From contig JAFGFH010000026.1 in NCBI GenBank assembly GCA_016931175.1, positions 1 to 64,000 on the forward strand: a DNA stretch of 64,000 nucleotides, in the 5' to 3' direction. The position numbers and the translations under genes are program-made. This document shows, one piece after another, positions 8,526-17,696 of the stretch. Position 1 is the stretch's first letter. Each line of letters opens with the position of its first letter. The notes below the pieces were generated by a model. It had not been told where the DNA came from and did not search any database. It saw only the letters and a list, made by a program, of their open reading frames with translations. Origin of the DNA: Nanobdellota archaeon (lineage in GTDB: Archaea > Nanobdellota > Nanobdellia > Tiddalikarchaeales > Tiddalikarchaeaceae).

Positions 8526-11107
8526 AGAGAGTATACTTTTTTTTAATGATTGCAGTATTAATCCTGGGCTGCACTGCCCAGGAAGAGCCTGAAACTCAAA
8601 GCCAGACCTCTCTGCAAAGGGAGTCTAGGTGCGCGAGCAACGAGGACTTGTGTATTATAGGAACTCCTGGACTTCTTAACAGGGACGGTGTTTACAGCAG
8701 CAGCGACACCTTCTTCAGTTTAGTGTTAAGGAATAACTTGCAGGGCCAGGAGGCGAAGAACGTTGAGATTCAGTTAAAGAACGTTGGCCCTTTCAAGATA
8801 GTTGAAGGATTCACTGCAATAATAGAGAACGATAGTTGCAGGTTAGAAGTGGGAGTGTGGGGGCCCCACATTGAGAGGGATATTACTAACAGTCCTAATC
8901 CTCAATTCGTTGACGACTTAGGACTTCCTTTTGCCAAACACAAGCTTAACGTTATGTACCCCAACGAGGAGGTTGAGTTTACTTGGAGGCTTAGAGCGCC
9001 CTCATTCCAGGAAATCGCAGACGTTGCATACGAGCACAGCTTTGACTACGTTGTAAGTTATGATTACAGTTCAGGAATACTCCAAACAGTTTATGCAATA
9101 AGTGAGAGCGAGTACCAGAGGCAGTTAAGCATTACTGGAAACGAGCCTTCAACTACTGGAACAATAACGGGAAGCGTTGGAGCATTATCAATTGCGAGCA
9201 ATGTTCAGGAGCCTGTAAGGGTTCAAAACATTGGAAGCCAGTTCTCACTGCTTTACCAGATTCAGAACCAGAGAACAGGAACACCAACCAATCCTGCAAT
9301 GTTCTTGCTGCAATACCCTGAAGGTTTAAGATTCGTTGGAGACTTTGTTGGAACCACTTCTCTTGAAGAATTCGGCTACATTGACTTGATGAGTGCTGTA
9401 AGGTATTATAACGGTTCTGATGCTGGTTTTGAGGGAGGAATCTGCATACCAGTGGATTACGACGAGGACAGTGAAATAATTCCAAAAACTCATTATGATG
9501 GAGAGGGTTATACTATCTTTGGAAACCAGTTAGCAAATAATACCTGCTCACTAACATTTAAGTCAGTAACTCTTTCAAATCTGCTGGCTTACATTAGAGA
9601 GGAGTTTCCTGATTTAATCTTTGACGAGCAGCAGCCGAGGCTGGTTATTAAATTCTTGTACCCTAATGACTTAAAGGATGAAGTTAATTACTTATACTTC
9701 CCAATGGAAGTCAGGGAAACTATTAACATATCAAAGTATTACACGTTCAGGCTAAAGACTAAGTACAGGTACAGCTTCTCAGGAGAGGATGACATACTAA
9801 TCGTGCCTAATATTGCAAGCTTTGAATCAGAAACAGAGACTGGTGTTGGATTCTTTTGGGGAGACATGACTCCTAACCTCCAGTTCTTGGCGGACACTGA
9901 AAGGGCTGAAACTCCTGACAGGTACTTTTACGACTCAGGCTCTAATAGTTTAACAATAGACTTGAACACTCCAAGGGAGGATATTGAATTAATATCAAAG
10001 GTTAAAAGATTAGCTAATTACAACTTTTTGCATGTTATAAGCTTGAACAGCAACGAGGAGCCTAGGAGAATAAACTGCGAACAAGACAGTGACTGCGATT
10101 TGTTCTACTGCAACCCCTCTGATAATCTTTGCTACTTTGATGATGCTTACATCCGCGTAATAGAAGTTCCTAACGTTTACAGCATGGATGTAGGCTACTA
10201 TACAGGGGATTCAAGGATTAACAAGATACTGAGCACTGACGCTGATTATTACAAGATTGACGTGCGCCCGTTAGTTTTCTTTAACGAGTACCCATACCCT
10301 GGAGGGGATGAAGAAGTTGGAGCTCAAAGGGAATCAGTATCAGAGCACGAGTTAAGCTTCACAGTTTCAACCCTTGAAGACTTAGCAGAAAATATTGACG
10401 CTTTTGTTAAGAATAAGGCTTTCTTCGAGGTCAGGAACGCTGAAGGCATCATATTATCTGACAGCGACAAGATAGGATTCACGCTTGACACGGGAAGCTA
10501 CGAGAGGCAGAGGACTACAATACCTGATAACTTGAAAATAATAAATTACTACGACAACGAGACTTACTTTGAAAAGCTTCTGTCTAACGGCAACTCGATA
10601 ATTGGAGCTTACACTTCACAAACGAGCCTTCAAAGCAGCCAGTTACTGTTCTACTTCTTCAATAATGATGGTGTTAACCACTTCCTTGACTATAATATCA
10701 GCATGTTGAATGCTACAATAGAAGTGGGCAAAGTCAGAGTGACTCCGTTAAACATTGTAAGAAAGTACACTAACGCTTTCAGCGAGTCTTACTCAGCAGA
10801 GGATTACCCTTACACTAAGAACGCTCCAGCAGGTATGTACTTGTTAAAATCAAGAGATTTCGATTACGGCAGTGATTACTTAAACTGCGGAATTAATGGG
10901 GATAATATCAAGCCCGTTATTGTGATAAGCTACCGCGATGAGGTAAGGACAATTCCTTTCTTTGACGAGGTTGAATCTTACGAGGACGGCAGGATAATAA
11001 TAGGAGACTACGTTGATTGCGCGTCAATGAATTTAGTTTATGGTATAGGTTGCGACAAGGTTACATTCGTTAGGGGAGTGGTTAACTTATGCGCTGCGAA
11101 GGGGTGA
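8522..11107 (+). CDS. Large lipoprotein, CARDB-like N-terminal region
   Basis: Lipobox MIAVLILGC; FFSLVLRNNLQGQEAKNVEIQLKNVGPFKIVEG. Confidence 0.8.
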   Translation: MKRVYFFLMIAVLILGCTAQEEPETQSQTSLQRESRCASNEDLCIIGTPGLLNRDGVYSSSDTFFSLVLRNNLQGQEAKNVEIQLKNVGPFKIVEGFTAIIENDSCRLEVGVWGPHIERDITNSPNPQFVDDLGLPFAKHKLNVMYPNEEVEFTWRLRAPSFQEIADVAYEHSFDYVVSYDYSSGILQTVYAISESEYQRQLSITGNEPSTTGTITGSVGALSIASNVQEPVRVQNIGSQFSLLYQIQNQRTGTPTNPAMFLLQYPEGLRFVGDFVGTTSLEEFGYIDLMSAVRYYNGSDAGFEGGICIPVDYDEDSEIIPKTHYDGEGYTIFGNQLANNTCSLTFKSVTLSNLLAYIREEFPDLIFDEQQPRLVIKFLYPNDLKDEVNYLYFPMEVRETINISKYYTFRLKTKYRYSFSGEDDILIVPNIASFESETETGVGFFWGDMTPNLQFLADTERAETPDRYFYDSGSNSLTIDLNTPREDIELISKVKRLANYNFLHVISLNSNEEPRRINCEQDSDCDLFYCNPSDNLCYFDDAYIRVIEVPNVYSMDVGYYTGDSRINKILSTDADYYKIDVRPLVFFNEYPYPGGDEEVGAQRESVSEHELSFTVSTLEDLAENIDAFVKNKAFFEVRNAEGIILSDSDKIGFTLDTGSYERQRTTIPDNLKIINYYDNETYFEKLLSNGNSIIGAYTSQTSLQSSQLLFYFFNNDGVNHFLDYNISMLNATIEVGKVRVTPLNIVRKYTNAFSESYSAEDYPYTKNAPAGMYLLKSRDFDYGSDYLNCGINGDNIKPVIVISYRDEVRTIPFFDEVESYEDGRIIIGDYVDCASMNLVYGIGCDKVTFVRGVVNLCAAKG

Positions 11108-11116
11108 ATAAAAGAT

Positions 11117-12040
11117 TTGGAGAGTGATTTTAGTATGAGAAAAACATTGCATTTAATAGCGTTAATAGTCTTGCTTGCAGGGTGCACAGGAGGAGGGCAG
11201 GAGGTTGACACTACTCCTGCGGGAGGCACTCTGACAATGAACGTTGCAATCGATGATAATCTCATAGAACAGGGCGGTTCAACAAGCATTGATTTAAGCA
11301 TAACTAACATGTTCTCTAATGATATTGAGAATATTGATATTATCATGGAGCCAAGGACAACAGGCATATCCTACGTTGTTACAGGACCTGACAGTGTTGA
11401 AGATGGAGTTACTGAGGAGTGGACTATAGAGTTGTCAACCTCTGCAGGTTTAAACCCAAGGACTTACAACTTGTACCCAGTAATCTGCTTTGATTACACC
11501 CAAGAACACATAGGTTATTTCAGGGCATCAAGAGGCACGCCTTCAGACGGCGTGGATTACACACTATCAGACACTGGACCTTTAGACATAAGCTTTTCAG
11601 GACTGAGCTCTTTAAACTCTAATGAAGAGCAGAAAATGGATGTTTTAGTCTCCTTTGATTTGGGAAATAAGATATCAGGAGGTTCAAGCATTTACGAGGA
11701 TGAGAACGAGCTGAGCTTCGTATCAGGACAGTTCAAGCTTGACACTGTAGAACAGTCCTTAATCCTTAAAACTAACGAGGGAGGGGCTAATAATTACTTG
11801 AACACTGGCAGCGACAACAACTGCGTTGTCCAGACAGGAGGGGATTACATGGGCTACGCGGTGTGCTACTTCACTCCATCAGCAGGCTACGACGCGAGCA
11901 AAGACTTCGACTTTGACATAATCGTTAACAGGGACTTGATGAGCGAGATAGAGTCAAGCTTCTCAACAGAAGTAACTTACAGGTACTGCTTCAGGAGCAC
12001 TTCAACAGTTACCAGCATAACAGTGGAGGAGACTAATTAA
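11117..12040 (+). CDS. Lipoprotein, CARDB-like
   Basis: Lipobox LIVLLAGC; STSIDLSITNMFSNDIENIDIIMEP. Confidence 0.8.
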   Translation: MESDFSMRKTLHLIALIVLLAGCTGGGQEVDTTPAGGTLTMNVAIDDNLIEQGGSTSIDLSITNMFSNDIENIDIIMEPRTTGISYVVTGPDSVEDGVTEEWTIELSTSAGLNPRTYNLYPVICFDYTQEHIGYFRASRGTPSDGVDYTLSDTGPLDISFSGLSSLNSNEEQKMDVLVSFDLGNKISGGSSIYEDENELSFVSGQFKLDTVEQSLILKTNEGGANNYLNTGSDNNCVVQTGGDYMGYAVCYFTPSAGYDASKDFDFDIIVNRDLMSEIESSFSTEVTYRYCFRSTSTVTSITVEETN

Positions 12041-12041
12041 A

Positions 12042-13115
12042 ATGAAAAGAGTAGTATTCACCCTCCTGCTTGTATTAACTGTTGCAGGCTGCACCCAGCA
12101 GATTAACCAGTACAGCACCAGGGGAGTTTACCAGTCAGTTCAGACTGACTACGACCTTGACGTGTTAGTAACAGACGAGCTGCAGATAAGAAGAACCAGC
12201 CTATTCAGTGAGGAAATGACAAGGTTAACACTAAATCTTATCAACCTGGCAAATGTTGACTTCTCAAACGTTAAAGCAGTATTGATAAACGCTGATGACT
12301 TAAGTCCTCAAGCAACCTTTGATTACGCTCCTTTAATTGAATCAAATCATAGTGAAAGGTTCGAGTGGGACTTAACAGCGCCAGTACTAGGATTAGGAGA
12401 ATTATTAGTGCTTGACAACATACTCGTGCGCGTCTATTACGACGCTTACGCTGAAACGAGCAAGGCGATAATCTTGAAAGAAACTGGAGACAGGGCTTAC
12501 AGGGAAACTTACTCAGAGTCAACACAGGGCCCGGTAGCGATATACTTTGACACTAGTTACGAGACACTAACAACAGTTGAGAACAGAGTCAAGGACTTCA
12601 CAGTTAACCTGATATACTTCAATAATTACAGCGGAGTAGTTGATTATTATGATAATACTAACATTGATGATAATTACATGAAGATTTTAATAATAGGAAT
12701 AGACAAGACTCTAACGTTCTATAATTACCTGGATGAGGACAACCCGTGGACTAAGGTGGAAGAGACGTTTAGTGATGAACAATTAGAGGATTTAGGTTTA
12801 AAACGCGACGACTTAATCTTAACAGATTATTACTATCTGGAATACCAGACTCTTGAATCAAGAGGTTTTGACTTGTGCAATATTGAAACACTGCAGTTAA
12901 GCACTGAAGAGTACGAGGATTTGCAGAACACGCTAACAGAACAGCGCAGAGTCTTATGGATGACTAGCGGTTACACCAAAGTTAACGTTTTAAGACTTGG
13001 AGCGCCGACAGTGGAATCAGACACTGAAGTATTGCTCACAGCCAGGGTTGAATACTCTTACTCGCAGGATTACGGCGGAGAAGGCTTCGGAGCAGTAGTT
13101 TACGGACTAGGTTAA
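12042..13115 (+). CDS. Lipoprotein, CARDB-like
   Basis: Lipobox LVLTVAGC; MTRLTLNLINLANVDFSNVKAVLINAD. Confidence 0.8.
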   Translation: MKRVVFTLLLVLTVAGCTQQINQYSTRGVYQSVQTDYDLDVLVTDELQIRRTSLFSEEMTRLTLNLINLANVDFSNVKAVLINADDLSPQATFDYAPLIESNHSERFEWDLTAPVLGLGELLVLDNILVRVYYDAYAETSKAIILKETGDRAYRETYSESTQGPVAIYFDTSYETLTTVENRVKDFTVNLIYFNNYSGVVDYYDNTNIDDNYMKILIIGIDKTLTFYNYLDEDNPWTKVEETFSDEQLEDLGLKRDDLILTDYYYLEYQTLESRGFDLCNIETLQLSTEEYEDLQNTLTEQRRVLWMTSGYTKVNVLRLGAPTVESDTEVLLTARVEYSYSQDYGGEGFGAVVYGLG

Positions 13116-13873
13116 CCAATATACCTGCTCTTGTTGAACTCAGCTCTCTCTAATTGTTCCTTGTTTTGTTCAACCTTTTTAATTTCTTTGTTAATTCTTC
13201 TAATCTCCTTATTCAAGTCGCTTAAATCTACCTTGAATTTTAAATACTCACTTAAGAAACTAATAGCTTTCTTGCTCTCCTTGATGCCGAAATAGTTGGG
13301 ATGAGCCCAAGTGCTTACTAGTAAACAAAATCCTGGAATTTTTTTCTCAGCGCACTTGTCCAGCAATAATCCTGCACTGCCTATGATTAAACCCACGCTC
13401 TTGTTGCCGTCAAAGATTAAACCCATTTTTTCCAAACCCTTCTTCAACTTCTGGTCAGTTACTGCACCATGAAGTGTTATCTTGTCAGGTAATTCCTTGT
13501 AAGCAATGCCCGCAATAGTAATAACCTGCTTAATCTTGTTCTTCTTAACAAAATCTGCCAGGTAATTATTCGTCTTAAAACTGTAATACTCGCTTGTTGG
13601 AGGATAATTGTTCTTAACAAAGACTATCTTCTTATTCCCAACCTTTTTGAAGTAAACCGCGTAATGAGGAGGTTCAATGCTTGAATCCTCTTTTATTAAT
13701 ACAATATTAGGCAAATAGTCAGAGTATATCTTGCATATTAGTTCCGCGTTTAACTTATTAATCAAGTAATCAACAGTTATATGAGAAATGCTGCCGACTC
13801 CAGGAACTCCCTTAACCAGTACTGCATCATTAATGTCCTGCTTCTTAACAATTTTTATACTAAACTCTTTCAT
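13112..13873 (-). CDS. PAC2 family (proteasome assembly chaperone-like) protein
   Basis: VLVKGVPGVGSISHITVDYLI...ITIAGIA...SAGLLLDKC; sits next to nop10 and aIF2alpha. Confidence 0.85.
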   Translation of the reverse strand: MKEFSIKIVKKQDINDAVLVKGVPGVGSISHITVDYLINKLNAELICKIYSDYLPNIVLIKEDSSIEPPHYAVYFKKVGNKKIVFVKNNYPPTSEYYSFKTNNYLADFVKKNKIKQVITIAGIAYKELPDKITLHGAVTDQKLKKGLEKMGLIFDGNKSVGLIIGSAGLLLDKCAEKKIPGFCLLVSTWAHPNYFGIKESKKAISFLSEYLKFKVDLSDLNKEIRRINKEIKKVEQNKEQLERAEFNKSRYIG

Positions 13874-14019
13874 AAAAATCCCTTAACCTTTAACCTCTCT
13901 TTTGCATAATTCTTGTTCGGGTTGAACCGGGCAGGTTTCCTATTCACAGTCTTATTCCTGCACTTACTGCACACTTCTTTCAAAGTATACTCTTCGCACT
14001 TCTCACAATAATGTATCAT
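13870..14019 (-). CDS. nop10: H/ACA RNP protein Nop10 (not in ORF track)
   Basis: 49 aa MIHYCEKCEEYTLKEVCSKCRNKTVNRKPARFNPNKNYAKERLKVKGFL; ATGA overlap with the PAC2 gene. Confidence 0.88.
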   Translation of the reverse strand: MIHYCEKCEEYTLKEVCSKCRNKTVNRKPARFNPNKNYAKERLKVKGFL

Positions 14020-14798
14020 TCTATCAGGTTCACGTTAAAATCTTTGCTTAAATCCTTCATAACCTTTAACAATTTTTCAAGGAAATTATTAGCTTCCTTA
14101 TAATTCTTGCTGTTAACACTTGCAAGATACTCAGGAGAATTAATATAAATAATGCTGAAATCATTATCCTCTTCCTTAACTGATTTCTTAACCTCTTTAA
14201 TAAAATCCTTCAAGTCTTTCAAACCATTACTGCCTTCAGCGTAGAACTTAACAGGTTTCTTAACAGTGACCCTGCTCTTCTGAACCATTGATTCAAAAGC
14301 TTTCTTAATATCTTCTTTAACGTTCTGAGCTAATTCTAAATCATTAATGACGGATTCGTCCTCTTTGAAATTCTCGTAAAAATCAAACAAAGAACCGTAG
14401 TCTTCTAATATGGTATAACCTGTCTTTTCATAAAAATCCTTAAGTGTTAACTTGTTCTTCTGGCAAGCATATTCAATGAGTTTCTCTATCCTGTTCTCAT
14501 TCTTAATCTCATCCTTCTTATTCTTCTCCTGCCCGCTGGTAACCCTCTTCTTGCTTAAATCAATATAACCTTTTTCCTCATTAATCTTCTCAACCTTGCA
14601 GACTATTAACTTGCCGACGCTGACAACATCGTTTATGTTCTTAGTCCACCTGCTGCTAATCTCGCTAATATGAATCATACCTTCCTTATTATCATACTCT
14701 ATTAAGTCAGCGAATACGCTGTGAGGAAGTATTTTCTTAACCTTGCAAAGAATTATGTCCCCTTCTTTCGGGAATCCTGTTTTTTTGTAGAAAACCAT
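14016..14798 (-). CDS. Translation initiation factor aIF2 subunit alpha
   Basis: S1 domain FPKEGDIILCKVKKILPHSVFADLIEYDNKEGMIHISEISSRW. Confidence 0.93.
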   Translation of the reverse strand: MVFYKKTGFPKEGDIILCKVKKILPHSVFADLIEYDNKEGMIHISEISSRWTKNINDVVSVGKLIVCKVEKINEEKGYIDLSKKRVTSGQEKNKKDEIKNENRIEKLIEYACQKNKLTLKDFYEKTGYTILEDYGSLFDFYENFKEDESVINDLELAQNVKEDIKKAFESMVQKSRVTVKKPVKFYAEGSNGLKDLKDFIKEVKKSVKEEDNDFSIIYINSPEYLASVNSKNYKEANNFLEKLLKVMKDLSKDFNVNLIE

Positions 14799-14802
14799 TG
14801 GC

Positions 14803-14970
14803 TTACTCCAATACTTTCATGGACTTGGCATCAACTCGGACCTTACCGCCTGTTGACTTAGCTAAAGGAGTATTGCACACTAAACAGTTAACATCCTTGT
14901 TTGCTTTTTCGAAGATTATCTGTTCATTCTTGCACTTTTCACATTTTATTTTTAAAAACTTTGAAACCAT
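14803..14970 (-). CDS. rps27e: 30S ribosomal protein S27e (not in ORF track)
   Basis: 55 aa MVSKFLKIKCEKCKNEQIIFEKANKDVNCLVCNTPLAKSTGGKVRVDAKSMKVLE, C4 zinc ribbon. Confidence 0.9.
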   Translation of the reverse strand: MVSKFLKIKCEKCKNEQIIFEKANKDVNCLVCNTPLAKSTGGKVRVDAKSMKVLE

Positions 14971-14977
14971 AGTGTTA

Positions 14978-15289
14978 TCATACTCCTATTTTAACAATCT
15001 CGAATTTTTTAGCCCTGAAAGTATTCTTTAAAGCATTCTTTTTCTTGCAAATACTGCACTCGAAGCGGATATCAATCTTTTTGCTGGTCTTCTTCTTATG
15101 CTTGGAACTCTTCTCAAGCTGAGGTTTTGGGAATCCACCATAACCTTCTATGCCTCCACGCCTGTGGTGCCTTCTCTCACCTATAGTCATAGCACCCCTC
15201 TTTCTTCCAGTCTTGTTCTGAGTAACGTTTTGTAAGGTATGCTTCTTGCAGCTAGGACAATACCTTTTAACGCTTTTTGGCATTTTCAT
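14978..15289 (-). CDS. rpl44e: 50S ribosomal protein L44e
   Basis: MPKSVKRYCPSCKKHTLQNVTQNKTGRKRG...RFECSICKKK. Confidence 0.93.
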   Translation of the reverse strand: MKMPKSVKRYCPSCKKHTLQNVTQNKTGRKRGAMTIGERRHHRRGGIEGYGGFPKPQLEKSSKHKKKTSKKIDIRFECSICKKKNALKNTFRAKKFEIVKIGV

Positions 15290-15960
15290 TTCTTTGTTAC
15301 CTCGATTGCTTTCTTCTGATTGATTAATAATGTTCCCAGTTTCTTAGGCACGAAAACAGTATCTTCGACCCTGAAAGGGCCCATTTTTGTGTCATCCTCC
15401 CATTGGAAAGAAGGAACATCACTTGTAATCCGAATGAGTATTTTATCACTACCCAATTCTTTATTTAAAAAAGTTTCTTCTCTTTTTAAAACTTTGTGCT
15501 CCCCTGCTTCGTTTTCATTATCAGCAGAGCATACGGCATCAAAGACTGGTTTGTTATTCTTCAACACTGCAATAATACAGTTCTCATTATAATTATTGAA
15601 CAATTCCACTAATTGAGTGAATAATCTCTTCTCAAAGTAAAGCATGTTAGTCGTGTCCTTAATCTTAATATCATTCTTGGAGGTGTGAAAAGCCTTGTCA
15701 ATAATCTTCTTCTCCCTTATCTCGAAGATGTTTGCAATGCTCCTAATCGCGTTCTTCAACTCGTACTCAATCCTTGAATAAACGTCCTGACTGAATAAGT
15801 TGCTGTCATCCTTGTTCTTCTCCAGCATAGTCTTTTTCTCCTTCAAGTATATTTGTATTAGTTCAACAGCGTTGTCAGGCAGTTTAACCAGTATCGGCTT
15901 AGTCCTTTCCTCTCTCTGATACTCCCTAATCTTCGAATAAGTTATAATCTCACTGCTCAT
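15286..15960 (-). CDS. DNA replication GINS complex subunit
   Basis: Helical A domain plus C-terminal VEDTVFVPKKLGTLLINQKKAIEV B-domain; conserved position upstream of L44e. Confidence 0.75.
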   Translation of the reverse strand: MSSEIITYSKIREYQREERTKPILVKLPDNAVELIQIYLKEKKTMLEKNKDDSNLFSQDVYSRIEYELKNAIRSIANIFEIREKKIIDKAFHTSKNDIKIKDTTNMLYFEKRLFTQLVELFNNYNENCIIAVLKNNKPVFDAVCSADNENEAGEHKVLKREETFLNKELGSDKILIRITSDVPSFQWEDDTKMGPFRVEDTVFVPKKLGTLLINQKKAIEVTKK

Positions 15961-16052
15961 AATAATGCTTATAATAATTTCATTGTTTTTTAATCTTTTT
16001 TATATAGAACAATAACGTTTAAAAGCAGCAAAACTGAATAATACTACTTATT

Positions 16053-16126
16053 GGGCTTGTGGTCTAGCTTGGTCAGGATCCGAGGTTTGGGACCTTGTGG
16101 CCCCGGTTCAAATCCGGGCAGGCCCA
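16053..16126 (+). tRNA. tRNA-Pro(TGG)
   Basis: GGGCTTG/CAGGCCC acceptor, CGAGG-TTTGGGA-CCTTG anticodon arm, CCCGG-TTCAAAT-CCGGG T arm. Confidence 0.93.
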
Positions 16127-16185
16127 ATTATTCTATTTTTTTTAGCAAAGATTTTTTAAATAACAATTTTTTCCTTTTCAAAATA

Positions 16186-16917
16186 ATGAGTTTTGAAGAG
16201 ATTATGAAAGAGAATGGCTTAGATTTTGAAATAATTAAATCTGATTCTCTGAAAGCTTCAAAGTTTAACGTATATGACCGTGAGGGTTTAAAGGTTAGTT
16301 TCCTATTAAATAAGTACTATAAAAAACAAGAACGATTAACCATTGACGGTTTCAGAACTGAAAAAAGAGGCGCACTTACTAGTTTTGAGGTCTTTAAATC
16401 TTTTTACTCAACAATTATCAATAACAGTATTACTTGCATACTTTTCAGAGAATTCACAGGCAAGAACTTCCCTTTTAATTCAATAAAGTATAAGTATCTG
16501 GATAATGGTTTATTAAGGCAATTTTACAACTTCAAATACATGTCACTATTTTATATGAAACCTGACGCAGTAAGATTGTCAAAGAAGAAAGTAATAGGTT
16601 GTTTTTTTGGAAAAATAAATGGGATAGAACACTTAAAAGTATTTGACAAACAAGGATTCATAAGAAGTTATTTTTCAATACTGGACGACAGTTTCACCAG
16701 GTACGAGTTTGCCATAAAATTTGAAAAAGAAAGCTTCACTGGAAGATTTGATGAAGGCAGAGTAACTGGAAACTATTTCAGACAATCTTATTGCATAAAA
16801 GAATTTAACCCAAAGATTCCAATATCGTTAACTAATGCTGAAACAGACTCTTTTAATAATCTAAGTTTTGAAGAATTAGAGGAATTAGTAAGAACAGTAA
16901 CAAGATTAGAAGAATAA
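16186..16917 (+). CDS. Hypothetical protein (track start at 16051 lies in the tRNA; likely start ATG 16186)
   Basis: 243 aa from MSFEEIMKENGLDFEIIKSD. Confidence 0.65.
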   Translation: MSFEEIMKENGLDFEIIKSDSLKASKFNVYDREGLKVSFLLNKYYKKQERLTIDGFRTEKRGALTSFEVFKSFYSTIINNSITCILFREFTGKNFPFNSIKYKYLDNGLLRQFYNFKYMSLFYMKPDAVRLSKKKVIGCFFGKINGIEHLKVFDKQGFIRSYFSILDDSFTRYEFAIKFEKESFTGRFDEGRVTGNYFRQSYCIKEFNPKIPISLTNAETDSFNNLSFEELEELVRTVTRLEE

Positions 16918-16970
16918 AGGAAGCTTTACCTCTTTCCTTTTATAAACAAGAATCCAATATATGTCTAAGT

Positions 16971-17654
16971 ATGATAATCTTTTACACCCCCAACGTAGAA
17001 GAAGTAATACTGGCAAGCATAGTCAAGCACTTTAACCCTACCGCACTACTTCGAGAATACAAAGATAACAATGATATCATCAGCATAGCAACCATGCACG
17101 ATGATACTCATTTTATCAGAATTAAAGACTACAAGCTTGCAATACTCAACAAGTACGACTTTCCTGCCTGGATAAAGAATGATTCCAGGGTTAAATTCGT
17201 TGAATTAGTACTCGCCCATAGTAAGACGACCACTAATGAGGTCATAACTTACCTAGCTAAGTACTTATTCAACCCTGAACAATTATTCCACGGCTCTATT
17301 GATAAACTAGTGGAGTTCAAGAACCGCGCAGCGCAAGTCATTAATGAATTAAAAGTCTTTAAGAGAGCAGCGAAGCACTACAACAAGAAAGGAGTTAATT
17401 ATTACGAGATTAACCCCCACCATAAGATAACTCACTTAATGCTTAAGGAATTAATTGAAGAAAACCCTGAACCTGTAATTGTCTTGAACAAGGACGAAGC
17501 AGCAGCAGGCAATGCTGAACTCTTAGGTTTCAACAATAATATTGAGAACATGAACAGGTATGATGCCTTCAAGGTCAAGAAGACGGTGAGCATTAAACCT
17601 GCAGTGAAGAAGATTATTATACCAACCATTGCAAAGAGAATCTGCGAGTTTTAA
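16971..17654 (+). CDS. Hypothetical protein upstream of HerA-like ATPase
   Basis: 227 aa; 42 nt upstream of the HerA-like gene, same strand. Confidence 0.7.
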   Translation: MIIFYTPNVEEVILASIVKHFNPTALLREYKDNNDIISIATMHDDTHFIRIKDYKLAILNKYDFPAWIKNDSRVKFVELVLAHSKTTTNEVITYLAKYLFNPEQLFHGSIDKLVEFKNRAAQVINELKVFKRAAKHYNKKGVNYYEINPHHKITHLMLKELIEENPEPVIVLNKDEAAAGNAELLGFNNNIENMNRYDAFKVKKTVSIKPAVKKIIIPTIAKRICEF

Positions 17655-17696
17655 TCAAAGAATTTAAATAAAACTCATTAATCCAATAATAGTATT

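Noticed and set aside
9153-9485. 110-aa minus-strand ORF inside the 861-aa lipoprotein gene
   Set aside because: Shadow ORF opposite a well-supported CDS; composition not protein-like.
11812-11830. ACAAC...GTTGT inside the 11117-12040 lipoprotein gene
   Set aside because: Spacer is 6 nt and it is within coding sequence, so not counted with the N8 regulatory motif.
16051-16185. N-terminal part of ORF 16051-16917
   Set aside because: Overlaps tRNA-Pro; the translated tRNA sequence is not part of the protein, the likely start is ATG 16186.
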